From NCBI GenBank assembly GCA_014649575.1, contig BMTH01000005.1, positions 310,001 through 374,000 on the forward strand: 64,000 bases of DNA. Reading direction: 5' to 3'. A model generated the notes under the pieces. That model ran no database searches, was not told where the DNA came from, and saw nothing but the letters and a program-made list of their open reading frames with translations. The DNA is from Streptomyces griseoincarnatus. Lineage in GTDB: Bacteria; Actinomycetota; Actinomycetes; Streptomycetales; Streptomycetaceae. Shown piece by piece: positions 34,746 through 42,727 of this stretch (position 1 is the first letter of the stretch; every line of letters starts with the position of its first letter). The position numbers were made by a program, and so were the translations under genes.

Positions 34746-35420
34746 TCATGACGCGAACAGGCGTCCCGCGCGGGCCGCGTGCGCTTCGGCGAAGAGTTCC
34801 AGCAGGGGCGCCGACGCCGCGGGGAGGGCGTCGGCGCCTTCCTCGGCGACCCGGTGGGCCGCCCGTACCGCCGTCTCCGCCACGCGGTCCGCCTCCGGCG
34901 CCAGGCGGGCGAGGACCGCCGTCGCGTCGAACGGGTCGAGGCTGAGCAGCCGTACCGTCGCGGTCGCGGGTCCGCCCACGCTTTCGTACAGGGCGCAGTG
35001 TGCCGCGTCCTGAGGGCCGAGTCCGGCAGCCCGCGCGGCCACCCCCAGCACCACCGGCTGGTGCGCGCCCCTCGCGAACCGCCGCGCCAGGACGTCCAGT
35101 TCGGGACTCGCCCAGGTGGCACGGGCGGCGCGCAGCAACTGGCGGCCCAGCTTGCGTGCCGCCGCGCGCAGTGCGGGCGAGGGCGTGCGGGCGTCGGCGG
35201 CCGCGTCCAACTCCCCCGGGTCCACGCCCAGCGCGGCGGACGCGGCGACCGCGGCCGACACCAGACCCGTGGTGTGCAGCCGTCCCCGGCAGAAGTCCTC
35301 CAGGCTCTTCGCGCCGGTGATCCGCCCGGCGCGAACCGCGGCCTCCGCCCCGCCGGAGTGGGCGTGCCCGCCCGCGGGGAACCGTCCGTCGGCCAGGACG
35401 AGCAGCGCTGCCCTGGACAT
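34746..35420 (-). CDS. ureF: Urease accessory protein UreF
   Basis: A 224-residue all-helical urease accessory protein, modulating UreG GTPase action. It shows [22 protein letters not shown] at the N-terminus and the conserved [20 protein letters not shown] region. The start shares one base with the ureC stop (TGATG), so the two are translationally coupled. Its stop overlaps an in-frame ATG that leads, after a long spacer, into ureG. Confidence 0.9.
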   Translation of the reverse strand: MSRAALLVLADGRFPAGGHAHSGGAEAAVRAGRITGAKSLEDFCRGRLHTTGLVSAAVAASAALGVDPGELDAAADARTPSPALRAAARKLGRQLLRAARATWASPELDVLARRFARGAHQPVVLGVAARAAGLGPQDAAHCALYESVGGPATATVRLLSLDPFDATAVLARLAPEADRVAETAVRAAHRVAEEGADALPAASAPLLELFAEAHAARAGRLFAS

Positions 35421-37141
35421 CAGAAGAGGAAGTAGCGCTGGGCGAGCGGAAGTTCCTCGGCCGGTGTCGCCTCGACCAGTTCTCCGTCGATGCGCACGGC
35501 GAAGCTGTCGGGGTCGATCCGCACGTCCGGGAGGGCGTCGTTCTCCCGCATGTCCGCCTTGGTCACCGCGCGCGTGGAGTCGATGACCGCCCACCGTTTG
35601 CCCAGCCCGAGCCGGTCCGGCAGCCCCGCGTCGAGGGCGGTCCGGGCGACGAAGTTGACCGAGTTGGCCGCGGGCGCACGTCCGGTCGCGCCGAACATGG
35701 GCCGGGGCAGCACCGGCTGCGGCGTCGGGATGGACGCGTTGGCGTCCCCCATCTGCGCGTAGGCGATCTGCCCGCCCTTGAGGACGAGGTGGGGCTTGAC
35801 CCCGAAGAACTTCGGTTCCCACAGCACGAGATCGGCCAGCTTGCCGCTCTCCACGGAGCCGATCTCGCCGGCCATGCCCTGCGCCACCGCCGGGTTGATG
35901 GTGTATTTGGCGACATAGCGACGGACCCGGTGGTTGTCGGCGCGCCCGTCGCCGGGCAGCGCGCCGCGCCTCCGCTTCATCACGTGGGCCGTCTGCCAGG
36001 TCCGCATGACCACCTCGCCGACGCGTCCCATCGCCTGGGAGTCGGAGGAGATGACGGAGATGGCGCCGAGGTCGTGCAGCACGTCCTCCGCGCCGATGGT
36101 GGACGGCCGGATCCGCGACTCGGCGAAGGCGAGGTCCTCCGGCACGGCGGGGTTGAGGTGGTGGCACACCATCAGCATGTCGAGGTGCTCCTCGACGGTG
36201 TTGACGGTGAACGGCCGCGTCGGGTTCGTGGAGCTGGGCAGGACGTGCGGCTCGGAGACGACGGTCATGATGTCCGGCGCGTGCCCGCCGCCCGCACCCT
36301 CCGTGTGGTACGCGTGGATGCCGCGCCCGGCGATCGCGGCGAGCGTGTCACCCACGAAACCGGCCTCGTTGAGGGTGTCGGTGTGGATGGCGACCTGCAC
36401 GCCGGTCCGGTCGGCCGCGGTGAGCGCGGCGTCGATCACGGCCGGGGTGGACCCCCAGTCCTCGTGCAGCTTCAGTCCGACGGCGCCGCCCCGGATCTGC
36501 GACAGCAGGGCTTCCTGCGACACGGTGTTGCCCTTGCCTAGCAGCCCGATGTTCAGCGGGTACGCCTCCATCGCCTCCAGCATCCGCGCCAGGTGCCAGG
36601 GGCCGGGCGTGACGGTGGTCGCCTTGGAGCCCTCGGCGGGTCCGGTCCCGCCGCCGACCAGCGTGGTGATGCCGGAGGCCAGCGCCTCGTCGGCGATCTG
36701 CGGGCAGATGAAGTGGACGTGCGCGTCGATCGCCCCGGCGGTCAGGATGCGCCCGTTGCCGGCGACGATCTCGGTCTCGGGGCCGATCACCAGGTCGGGA
36801 TGGACCCCGTCCATGGTGTCGGGGTTGCCGGCCTTGCCGATGCCGGTGATCCGGCCGTCGCGGATGCCGACGTCGGCCTTGACGACACCCCAGTGGTCGA
36901 CGACGACCGCGCCGGTGATCACCGTGTCGGGGGCACCGTCGGCGCGGGTGACGGTGGCCTGGCCCATCGACTCGCGGATGACCTTGCCGCCGCCGAACAC
37001 CGCCTCGTCGCCGGCGCGTCCGGGGCCGCCCGAGCGGTCCTCCTCGATCTCGATCAGCAGATCGGTGTCGGCGAGCCGGATCCGGTCGCCGGTGGTCGGC
37101 CCGAACAGGTCGGCGTACGCCTCGCGGGAGATCTCAGGCAT
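35420..37141 (-). CDS. ureC: Urease alpha subunit
   Basis: A 573-residue catalytic subunit hydrolysing urea to ammonia and carbamate. Nickel ligands are visible: [12 protein letters not shown], the lysine to be carbamylated in [10 protein letters not shown], and later His/Asp ligands in [18 protein letters not shown] and [11 protein letters not shown]. The active-site flap with its cysteine is [10 protein letters not shown]. The length fits a separate three-subunit bacterial enzyme. Its start overlaps ureB by 8 bases. Confidence 0.95.
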   Translation of the reverse strand: MPEISREAYADLFGPTTGDRIRLADTDLLIEIEEDRSGGPGRAGDEAVFGGGKVIRESMGQATVTRADGAPDTVITGAVVVDHWGVVKADVGIRDGRITGIGKAGNPDTMDGVHPDLVIGPETEIVAGNGRILTAGAIDAHVHFICPQIADEALASGITTLVGGGTGPAEGSKATTVTPGPWHLARMLEAMEAYPLNIGLLGKGNTVSQEALLSQIRGGAVGLKLHEDWGSTPAVIDAALTAADRTGVQVAIHTDTLNEAGFVGDTLAAIAGRGIHAYHTEGAGGGHAPDIMTVVSEPHVLPSSTNPTRPFTVNTVEEHLDMLMVCHHLNPAVPEDLAFAESRIRPSTIGAEDVLHDLGAISVISSDSQAMGRVGEVVMRTWQTAHVMKRRRGALPGDGRADNHRVRRYVAKYTINPAVAQGMAGEIGSVESGKLADLVLWEPKFFGVKPHLVLKGGQIAYAQMGDANASIPTPQPVLPRPMFGATGRAPAANSVNFVARTALDAGLPDRLGLGKRWAVIDSTRAVTKADMRENDALPDVRIDPDSFAVRIDGELVEATPAEELPLAQRYFLF

Positions 37142-37445
37142 CGAGCGCGCCCCCCGTCTCGCCGCGCAGCCCGGGCACGGTCCGCGCCCCGGCCAGCGGC
37201 ACCAGATCGACCTCGACGGGGATGCCGGGCTCGAACCGTACGGCGGTGCCGGCGGGGACGTCGAGCCGCTTGCCGCGGGCCGCGGCACGGTCGAACTCCA
37301 GGCCCGGGTTGGCCTCGGCGAAGTGGTAGTGCGAGCCGACCTGCACGGGCCGGTCGGCCGCGTTGAGGACGGTCAGGCGGGTGGTCCCGCGGCCCTCGTT
37401 GTAGACGATCGGGCCCTCGGCGAACAGGATCTCTCCGGGTGTCAC
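37134..37445 (-). CDS. ureB: Urease beta subunit
   Basis: A 103-residue beta subunit with the conserved start [18 protein letters not shown], the [20 protein letters not shown] motif and RFEPG near the end. It is structural in the (UreABC)3 enzyme. GTG start at 37445, 13 bases after ureA; its end overlaps ureC. Confidence 0.95.
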   Translation of the reverse strand: MTPGEILFAEGPIVYNEGRGTTRLTVLNAADRPVQVGSHYHFAEANPGLEFDRAAARGKRLDVPAGTAVRFEPGIPVEVDLVPLAGARTVPGLRGETGGALDA

Positions 37446-37458
37446 GGCGCTCCTCCCG

Positions 37459-37761
37459 TCAGACGATGGGGTCGTGGACGGTGACGAGCTTGGTGCCGTC
37501 CGGGAAAGTGGCCTCCACCTGCACGTCGGGGATCATCTCGGGGACGCCGTCCATGACGTCGTCCCTGGTGAGCACCTTCCGCCCGGACGCCATCAGCTCG
37601 GCGACGGTCCGGCCGTCGCGGGCGCCCTCGAGGAGGTGCGAGGTGATGAGGGCGACCGCCTCCGGGTGGTTGAGCTTGAGACCGCGGTCGCGGCGCTTCG
37701 CCGCCACGTCGGCCGCCACATGGATGAGCAGCCTCTCCTGCTCGTGCGGGGTCAGTTGCAC
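37459..37761 (-). CDS. ureA: Urease gamma subunit
   Basis: A 100-residue gamma subunit and first gene of the urease operon. It begins [20 protein letters not shown] and has the [13 protein letters not shown] and [19 protein letters not shown] segments of the family. The GTG at 37761 lies after GAGGTGG. Upstream lies a -10 element with an overlapping GlnR-type box, so the operon is probably activated in nitrogen limitation. Confidence 0.95.
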   Translation of the reverse strand: MQLTPHEQERLLIHVAADVAAKRRDRGLKLNHPEAVALITSHLLEGARDGRTVAELMASGRKVLTRDDVMDGVPEMIPDVQVEATFPDGTKLVTVHDPIV

Positions 37762-37847
37762 GGCATCCACCTCACCGTCCTCGCTCCGGGCCGTGCGGGG
37801 CCCGGTGGCCGCGGCCACGGGAAGGATCCCCGGTGGCGTGGACCCGG

Positions 37848-37879
37848 AGGCTAGCCGGGCGGGGTTTCGAGGACGTTAA
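37848..37879 (-). promoter_or_regulatory. Urease operon promoter with GlnR-type box
   Basis: On the minus strand TTAAC-GTCCTC-GAAAC (37879-37864) fits the Streptomyces GlnR pattern gTnAc-n6-GaAAc except for the first base. It is followed 10 bases later by TAGCCT (37853-37848), a plausible -10. The box would overlie the -35 region, where GlnR activates. The ureA GTG lies about 86 bases downstream. Confidence 0.65.
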
Positions 37880-37937
37880 CCGCGCGGCGCCCGGCTCGGC
37901 CGTCCGTGTCGGCCGCGGCCGGCCCGGCCCAGGCGCC

Positions 37938-38558
37938 TCACGTGGCGCGGCCGATGACCATCAGGGCGCGTGTGCCGTCGGCGAGCGCCTGCGGCGGGAT
38001 GTCGCCGAACAGGGCCATCTGGGCGGCGAATCCCTGCACGAGCGCGATCATCGCGCGGGCCATCGCGTCCACGTCGGCGTCCTCGGGCAGGAGTCCGGCG
38101 TCCTTGTAGCTCTGCGCCACGCCGCCCCACGCCGAGCGGATCTCGGCATAGCCGTCGGCCAGCACGGCCGTCAGTCCGGGATTGCGGGTGGACTCGGTCC
38201 ACACCTGGATCATCAGCCGCGGGAACAGCCACTCCCCCGTGTCCAGGGTCGTCGGCCGCAGCTCGCGCATCGTCGCCAGGGCGCGCGGCACCAGCACGTC
38301 GGGGGTGGGCGGCGGGCTCTCCCGGGCCGCCTGCTCCAGGGTGCCGCGCACCGTCTCGAGCACCTCGGAGGCGATGGCCGCGATCAGCTCCTCCTTGCCG
38401 CTGAAGTACCGGTAGACGGCGCCGGCGGAGAGATCCACCTCCTTCAGCACGTCCTGCATCGACGTGGCATGGAAGCCGTTGCGGGCGAAGCAGACCGCGG
38501 CGCCGTCGAGGATCTGCCGGCGGCGGGCGTCGAGGTGTTCCTGAGATACGCGAGCCAT
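37938..38558 (-). CDS. TetR-family transcriptional regulator
   Basis: A 206-residue repressor with helix-turn-helix ATSMQDVLKEVDLSAGAVYR + YFSGKEELIAAI (about residues 30-62). The C-terminal half is alpha-helical, with a hydrophobic pocket typical of drug- or lipid-sensing members. It diverges from a membrane-protein gene, with two 19-bp direct repeats between them, and probably represses that gene and itself. Confidence 0.85.
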   Translation of the reverse strand: MARVSQEHLDARRRQILDGAAVCFARNGFHATSMQDVLKEVDLSAGAVYRYFSGKEELIAAIASEVLETVRGTLEQAARESPPPTPDVLVPRALATMRELRPTTLDTGEWLFPRLMIQVWTESTRNPGLTAVLADGYAEIRSAWGGVAQSYKDAGLLPEDADVDAMARAMIALVQGFAAQMALFGDIPPQALADGTRALMVIGRAT

Positions 38559-38569
38559 GCCGCCAACCT

Positions 38570-38646
38570 AAAACGAACATTCCTTCTTGACAAGGGAACG
38601 AGATGGCGGGACGGTGTGGGCGAGGCCAAAACGAACGATCCTTCTT
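38570..38646. promoter_or_regulatory. Two direct-repeat operators between tetR and membrane-protein genes
   Basis: AAAACGAACATTCCTTCTT (38570-38588) and AAAACGAACGATCCTTCTT (38628-38646) differ at two positions and lie 58 bp apart. One is next to the TetR start, the other just before the membrane-protein ribosome site (GAGGAG). They are much more AT-rich than their surroundings and are likely TetR-binding sites. Confidence 0.75.
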
Positions 38647-38662
38647 TTTAGAGGAGCTCCTC

Positions 38663-39664
38663 ATGTCTCCCACGCCCTTGCCGACGCACCGGCGGATCGC
38701 GGCCGTCCTGGTGCTGATCCCGACCCTGGTGGCGCTGGCCCTGTGGGCCTTCGCCTGGCCCGCGGCGCGCACGGCGCCGCGCGACGTGCCGCTCGGCGTG
38801 GCCGGCCCGCCCGCCGCCACGGCGCCGGTCGCGCATCAGCTGGAGCAGCGCGAGGGCGCGTTCGACCTCCATCGGTACGCCGACGAGGCCGAGGCGCGGG
38901 ACGCGATCCAGGACCGGGAGGTGTACGGGGCGGTCGTGGTCACCCCGCAGGGCCCGAAGCTGCTGACCGCGTCCGCGGCGAGCCCGGCGGTGGCGCAGCT
39001 GCTCCAGCAGGCGGTCGCGCATCAGGCGGGCGCCCCGGGTCAGGCCGTCCCCACGGAGGACGTGGTGCCGGCCGCGGCGAGCGACCCGCGTGGGGCGGTG
39101 CTGAACACGAGCGTGCTGCCGCTGGCGCTGGCCGGGATCGGCGCGGGGGTGGCGGTGACACTGCTCGGGCTGCGGGGGCTTGTCGCGGTGGGCGCGCTGG
39201 CCGGGTCGGCGGCACTGGTCGGCGCGGTCGCCGCCACTCTGTCGCACAGCTGGCTGGACGCCCTGCCGGGCAACTGGTGGGCCGTGGCGGGGACGTTCGC
39301 GCTGGCCACGCTGGCGGTGAGCGGCGCGGTCGCGGGTCTCGCGGCCCTGCTGGGACGACCCGGCCTCGGGCTGGGCGCGCTGCTGATGATGCTGATCGGC
39401 AACCCCTTCTCGGGTGCGGCGTCCGCCCCGGAGATGCTGCCCGAGCCGGCCGGCGTGATCGGCCAGTGGCTGCCGCCGGGGGCCGGGGTGTCGCTCCTGC
39501 GATCGGTCGCCTTCTTCGACGGGGCGTCGGCGGTGGGGCCCGCACTCACGCTGACGTGGTGGGCGGTGCTGGGACTGGGCGCGGTGCTGGTGGGCCACGC
39601 CGTGCGCGGCCGTACGGCACCCGCCGCCGACGCGACGGAACGCGAACCGGCACTGGCTCGCTGA
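38663..39664 (+). CDS. Multi-pass membrane protein, ABC-2/Pip-like
   Basis: A 333-residue protein with one N-terminal membrane helix (residues 10-32), an extracytoplasmic domain of about 120 residues (DLHRYADEAEARDAIQDREVYGA), then five or six helices. This topology resembles the YhgE/Pip and ABC-2 permease group. No ATPase partner gene is adjacent, so transport is not certain. It diverges from a TetR gene, suggesting induction by a small hydrophobic compound. GAGGAG precedes the ATG. Confidence 0.7.
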   Translation: MSPTPLPTHRRIAAVLVLIPTLVALALWAFAWPAARTAPRDVPLGVAGPPAATAPVAHQLEQREGAFDLHRYADEAEARDAIQDREVYGAVVVTPQGPKLLTASAASPAVAQLLQQAVAHQAGAPGQAVPTEDVVPAAASDPRGAVLNTSVLPLALAGIGAGVAVTLLGLRGLVAVGALAGSAALVGAVAATLSHSWLDALPGNWWAVAGTFALATLAVSGAVAGLAALLGRPGLGLGALLMMLIGNPFSGAASAPEMLPEPAGVIGQWLPPGAGVSLLRSVAFFDGASAVGPALTLTWWAVLGLGAVLVGHAVRGRTAPAADATEREPALAR

Positions 39665-39678
39665 CGCCCCCTGTACGA

Positions 39679-39714
39679 CCGCGCACCCCCGCTGCAGCGG
39701 ACGGGGGTGCGCGG
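39679..39714 (+). terminator. Terminator after the membrane-protein gene
   Basis: CCGCGCACCCCC (39679-39690) and GGGGGTGCGCGG (39703-39714) form a perfect 12-bp stem. It may serve both the convergent genes on either side. Confidence 0.75.
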
Positions 39715-39730
39715 CCTGATCCGTGCGGGA

Positions 39731-40174
39731 TCACAACTCGCGCCATTCACCCAGCTCGCCAGGCGCCCCGGTCCCGATGAAGTCGCGAACGAGGGCCCAC
39801 GCACGATCGACGGCGACCACGCAGTCCCCACTGAACACCGCCAGGTCGTCCATGATCGGCACCCGCACGACCGCATCCGCTGCCGCGGTGCCGTCGCCGA
39901 CGAGCAGGTACGACTTCTCAGCAGCGTCGAACAGGTGGATGACTGCCGCATCGGCTCGGAAGCCCAGGGCCAGCACGGGAAACGCGCTGCCCGGCAGGCG
40001 GACTTCGAGGTACCCCTGACCACGCGAGCGCAGTGCGGTGAAGCGAGCGGCCAGGTCCGCGATGCCGGAGCGCCGCTCAGTCGCGGAAAACTGTCGCGAG
40101 TCGGGGTCCGTTGCTGCCCACGTGACGAGCGGCCCTGCAGACTCCTGCTGCCTTGATTCGGCGGAAGGCACCAC
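39731..40174 (-). CDS. Imm1-like protein
   Basis: A 147-residue protein whose second half (YLEVRLPGSAFPVLALGFR, AVIHLFDA, VVAVDRAWALVRDFI, LGEWREL) resembles Imm1-type immunity proteins of polymorphic toxin systems; this is a family-level impression. The gene uses noticeably more A/T-ending codons than its neighbours (TCA, GCA, CGA, TTT), a sign of recent acquisition. Start is a GTG at 40174 or 40171. It lies 31 bases downstream of a Phd-type antitoxin gene on the same strand; no cognate toxin gene is nearby. Confidence 0.5.
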   Translation of the reverse strand: MVPSAESRQQESAGPLVTWAATDPDSRQFSATERRSGIADLAARFTALRSRGQGYLEVRLPGSAFPVLALGFRADAAVIHLFDAAEKSYLLVGDGTAAADAVVRVPIMDDLAVFSGDCVVAVDRAWALVRDFIGTGAPGELGEWREL

Positions 40175-40205
40175 CCGTCTGCCCGCCCCCCCGACGCCGC
40201 CCGCG

Positions 40206-40484
40206 TCAAGAGCCCGCCGACCCCCGGTGCTCCGCCGCGATGCCGAAGCGGCCGTGTTCGCGTGGGGCGGACGGGACCTCGTGCAGGCCCGCCACCGTGC
40301 TGATCACCGGCTCCTCCGCCGCGCCCTCGGCTTCCTCCAGGCGTCGCAGGTCGTCCGCGGAGACGAGGGCGACGAGCGGCTTCCCGTGACGGGTCACGAC
40401 GACTCGCTCACCGCCGTACACCACGCGGTTGATCAGGTCGGCGAGCTCGGCCCTGGCCTGGGTCACCGGAATCTCGTAAGCCAT
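40206..40484 (-). CDS. Phd/YefM-type antitoxin without an adjacent toxin
   Basis: A 92-residue antitoxin. The N-terminal Phd/YefM DNA-binding fold is clear in MAYEIPVTQARAELADLINR and VVVTRHGKPLVALVSADD. The C-terminal part that would bind a toxin is poorly conserved and ends in a Gly/Ser-rich tail. No Doc, RelE/YoeB or PIN gene follows; the next gene on this strand is the Imm1-like protein. It diverges from a ClpP-like gene. A palindrome in the promoter fits autoregulation. Confidence 0.8.
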   Translation of the reverse strand: MAYEIPVTQARAELADLINRVVYGGERVVVTRHGKPLVALVSADDLRRLEEAEGAAEEPVISTVAGLHEVPSAPREHGRFGIAAEHRGSAGS

Positions 40485-40501
40485 ACGGCCATCATAACGT
40501 C

Positions 40502-40527
40502 ACGTACGTCCTGTACATTTTTTACAG
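40502..40527. promoter_or_regulatory. Palindromes in the Phd-ClpP divergent promoter
   Basis: ACGTACGT (40502-40509) is a perfect palindrome, and CTGTA-CATTTTT-TACAG (40511-40527) is an inverted repeat in an AT-rich patch. Both lie between the antitoxin start (40484) and the ClpP-like start (40549), as expected for Phd autoregulatory sites. Confidence 0.55.
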
Positions 40528-40548
40528 ACAACGAGACAGGAGGGCACC

Positions 40549-41154
40549 ATGACGCGACCGCCCGTCCCCCCCTCGGGGCACCGGACCTCCGACCCGTACG
40601 CGCAGCTGCTGGAGGAGCGGATCGTCGTCCTGGGCACGCGGATCGACGAGACCGCGGTGAACGACGTGACGGCCCAGCTCATGTACCTCGAGCACCGCGC
40701 CCCGGACCGCGACATCTCGGTGTACGTGAACTCCCCCGGCGGCCCCTTCCACGCCATGTCCGCCCTGCACGACGCCCTGACGTACGTCACCTGCGACGTC
40801 GAGACGGTCTGCCTGGGCCGGGCGGAGGGCACGGCAGCGCTGCTGCTGGCCGCCGGCACACCGGGGAAGCGGTACGTCCTGCCCGGCTCCCGGCTGGTGC
40901 TCCGTCAGCCCGCCCTCCCCGAGCCCGTGGAGGGCAGCGCGAGCGACCTGGCGATCCGGGCCGGCGAGCTGGCCCGGATCAGGGCCCGCACGGAGGAGTT
41001 GCTGGCCCGGCACACCGGCCGGCCCGCGGACCGGGTGCGGGCCGACCTGGAGCGGGACCTCGTCCTGGACGCGCAGGCCGCCGTGGACTACGGCCTCGCC
41101 GACCGGATCGTGCCGCACCACCGCAGCGCCCGTACCGCGACCGGCGCGAGGTGA
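40549..41154 (+). CDS. ClpP-fold protein lacking catalytic Ser and His
   Basis: A 201-residue ClpP homologue recognisable from [19 protein letters not shown] and the C-terminal YGLADRIV. The serine position of GQAASMGA is Gly94 (GRAEGTAA), and the histidine of the IHQP motif is Arg119 (VLRQP); only Asp170 of the triad remains (ERDLVL). It is therefore predicted to have no peptidase activity, like ClpR subunits of plants and cyanobacteria. An unknown 101-residue protein follows eight bases later. It diverges from a Phd-type antitoxin gene. Confidence 0.85.
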   Translation: MTRPPVPPSGHRTSDPYAQLLEERIVVLGTRIDETAVNDVTAQLMYLEHRAPDRDISVYVNSPGGPFHAMSALHDALTYVTCDVETVCLGRAEGTAALLLAAGTPGKRYVLPGSRLVLRQPALPEPVEGSASDLAIRAGELARIRARTEELLARHTGRPADRVRADLERDLVLDAQAAVDYGLADRIVPHHRSARTATGAR

Positions 41155-41161
41155 GCCGAGG

Positions 41162-41467
41162 ATGCTGCCCGAACTGCCGCCGCTGCCCGCGCTGACCCGG
41201 GCGGAGGCCGAGCTGATCGACCGATACCTGGAGGTCGTCGACCTGCTCGGCCGGGTCAACCCGGCCCGGCCCGGCGACACCTACCGAAGCCTGCGCGCCG
41301 CCCAGGCGCTGGTCGGCAAGGCGGTCGCGCTGCGCGACGCGCTGACCGTGATGCACCGGCGGGGCGAGACCGAGCTGCACGCCGAGACCCTGGCGCGCGC
41401 CCTGCGGGTGCTGGACGGCGAGCGGCGCACGGCGAGGGTCACGCTGCCGCCGCGGACGGGGCGTTGA
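41162..41467 (+). CDS. Small helical protein linked to the ClpP-like gene, unknown
   Basis: A 101-residue protein predicted to be largely alpha-helical (ALTRAEAELIDRYLEVVDLL, ALVGKAVALRDALTVMHR) with a basic Pro-containing tail. I do not recognise a family. It starts eight bases after the ClpP-like gene with GAGG before the ATG, so the two are almost certainly co-transcribed. A perfect hairpin follows its stop. Confidence 0.65.
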   Translation: MLPELPPLPALTRAEAELIDRYLEVVDLLGRVNPARPGDTYRSLRAAQALVGKAVALRDALTVMHRRGETELHAETLARALRVLDGERRTARVTLPPRTGR

Positions 41468-41470
41468 CGG

Positions 41471-41498
41471 GAGCGGGCCCGGAGCGACGGGCCCGCTC
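41471..41498 (+). terminator. Terminator after the ClpP-like pair
   Basis: GAGCGGGCCCG (41471-41481) and CGGGCCCGCTC (41488-41498) form a perfect 11-bp stem with a 6-nt loop, four bases after the stop. Confidence 0.75.
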
Positions 41499-41780
41499 GA
41501 CGGCACACCGCGCGACGAGTTGAAACGGACCGAACGGCGTACCCCCGTCCGGCGTAGACGAACCTCCTTTTTTCTGGCCGTCGAACTTGCGCACCTGCCC
41601 CCGCCGAGGGACGGAATTGACCATTCCACCCCTGGTCCTGGCCTCACACGCCCTCTTGACGGCGACTCGAACGGACAGCTGTCCACCCGAACGGGTGAGT
41701 GGTGAGTAACAACACAAACCCCCCGTTCCGTTGGGAAATCGCTCGCGCCATGGGTCAAGATCCCTGACTGACGACAAGAC
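41499..41780. other. Long untranslated region before the riboswitch
   Basis: No credible gene is seen on either strand. It contains the 12-bp palindrome GGACAGCTGTCC (41673-41684) near a TTGACG sequence (41656-41661), possibly part of the promoter for the NlpC/P60 transcript. A CCCCGCC/GGCGGGG hairpin (41780-41798) borders the riboswitch. Confidence 0.5.
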
Positions 41781-41800
41781 CCCGCCACCGCGGCGGGGCG

Positions 41801-42003
41801 ATCCGGGCGGACGCCGAGTCCTGCCGCCGCCCGGATGACCGGTCGACAGGAGTGGATCGGCAGGAGTGGAGGACCCAAGCACGACGGGTCGCCGGCATAC
41901 GCGCGGTGCGTGTGCCGAGCAGCCCTTGGGGTGAAGCCGCGTCAGCGGCCGGGCTACTTCGCCAGCCCGAATCCGACAGGTCATCCTTCACAGGCGGCTG
42001 ACG
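41801..42003 (+). ncRNA. Probable ydaO-yuaA (c-di-AMP) riboswitch
   Basis: Conserved ydaO-type blocks appear in order: a stem ATCCGGGCGG/CCGCCCGGAT (41801-41833), GACAGGAGTGGATCGGCAGG, GGAGGACCCAAGCA, CCCTTGGGGTGAAGCCG, CGGGCTACTTCGCC, CCCGAATCCGACAGGTCA and a closing GGCGGCTGACGAAGG. I recognise this arrangement from Streptomyces leaders of cell-wall hydrolase genes, where c-di-AMP binding turns expression off. It ends 12 bases before the NlpC/P60 start, so it overlaps the ribosome-binding region. Confidence 0.85.
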
Positions 42004-42014
42004 AAGGGTTGCGC

Positions 42015-42488
42015 ATGAGTGCGCTCAATCGTGTCCCGTCTCTCATGGCCCGGGCCGGCACGGCCTCGGCCCTCACCCTCGCCGCCGTCGGCGGATCGAT
42101 CGTGGTACCGGGAGCGGCCGGCGAGGCCGCCGCGGCGACCGTGGGCAGCAAGGCCCTGAAGGTCGCGGCGTCCAAGAAGGGGGCGCCGTACCAGTGGGGG
42201 GCGACCGGACCGAGCCGGTTCGACTGCTCGGGCCTGACGCTGTACTCGTTCAAGAAGGCGGGGAAGAAGCTCCCCCGCACGGCCGCCCAGCAGTACAACA
42301 AGACGCGCCACATCTCCAAGAGCAGCCGTAAGGTCGGGGACCTGGTGTTCTTCCACTCGGGCAGCTACGTGTACCACGTCGGTATCTACGCCGGTAAGAA
42401 CAAGATCTGGCACGCCCCGAAGACCGGGGACGTGGTGCGGCTGCAGAAGATCTGGACCAACAGCGTCTGGTACGGCCGCGTGAAGTGA
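42015..42488 (+). CDS. Secreted NlpC/P60 endopeptidase
   Basis: A 157-residue secreted peptidoglycan endopeptidase. A signal peptide occupies about residues 1-40 (LMARAGTASALTLAAVGGSI). The NlpC/P60 domain has catalytic Cys in PSRFDCSGLTLYSFK, His in YVYHVGIYAGK, and a third polar residue (His) in KIWHAPKTGD. It is short, with only this domain. Preceded by a probable c-di-AMP riboswitch, so its synthesis likely responds to turgor and wall state. Confidence 0.9.
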   Translation: MSALNRVPSLMARAGTASALTLAAVGGSIVVPGAAGEAAAATVGSKALKVAASKKGAPYQWGATGPSRFDCSGLTLYSFKKAGKKLPRTAAQQYNKTRHISKSSRKVGDLVFFHSGSYVYHVGIYAGKNKIWHAPKTGDVVRLQKIWTNSVWYGRVK

Positions 42489-42539
42489 CGGGCGGAGGCG
42501 GCGGCGCCCGCGGGAGCGCCGTCGCCGGGCCGCGACCGG

Positions 42540-42563
42540 CCACGCGGGCCCTCGCCCGCGTGG
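42540..42563 (+). terminator. Terminator after the NlpC/P60 gene
   Basis: CCACGCGGGC (42540-42549) and GCCCGCGTGG (42554-42563) form a perfect 10-bp stem with a 4-nt loop. The rest of 42489-42727 has no gene that I can support. Confidence 0.65.
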
Positions 42564-42727
42564 CGTCCCGCAGGGCCCGGCGGGGTCGCCCTCAGGACGA
42601 CGACCACCCCGGGCCCCGCATGCCGCCCGTCACGGTCCACGCACGAGGCGGACGACGTCGCCGGGGGGCACCGCGCCGCGGGCGGCGGCCGTCGGCCCCA
42701 CCTGCCCGCACGGATCGTGACGCGACA

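Noticed and set aside
41520..41705. Small open frames in the long leader before the riboswitch
   Set aside because: Codon use is not Streptomyces-like, there is no ribosome site, and the region is better explained as promoter and untranslated leader.
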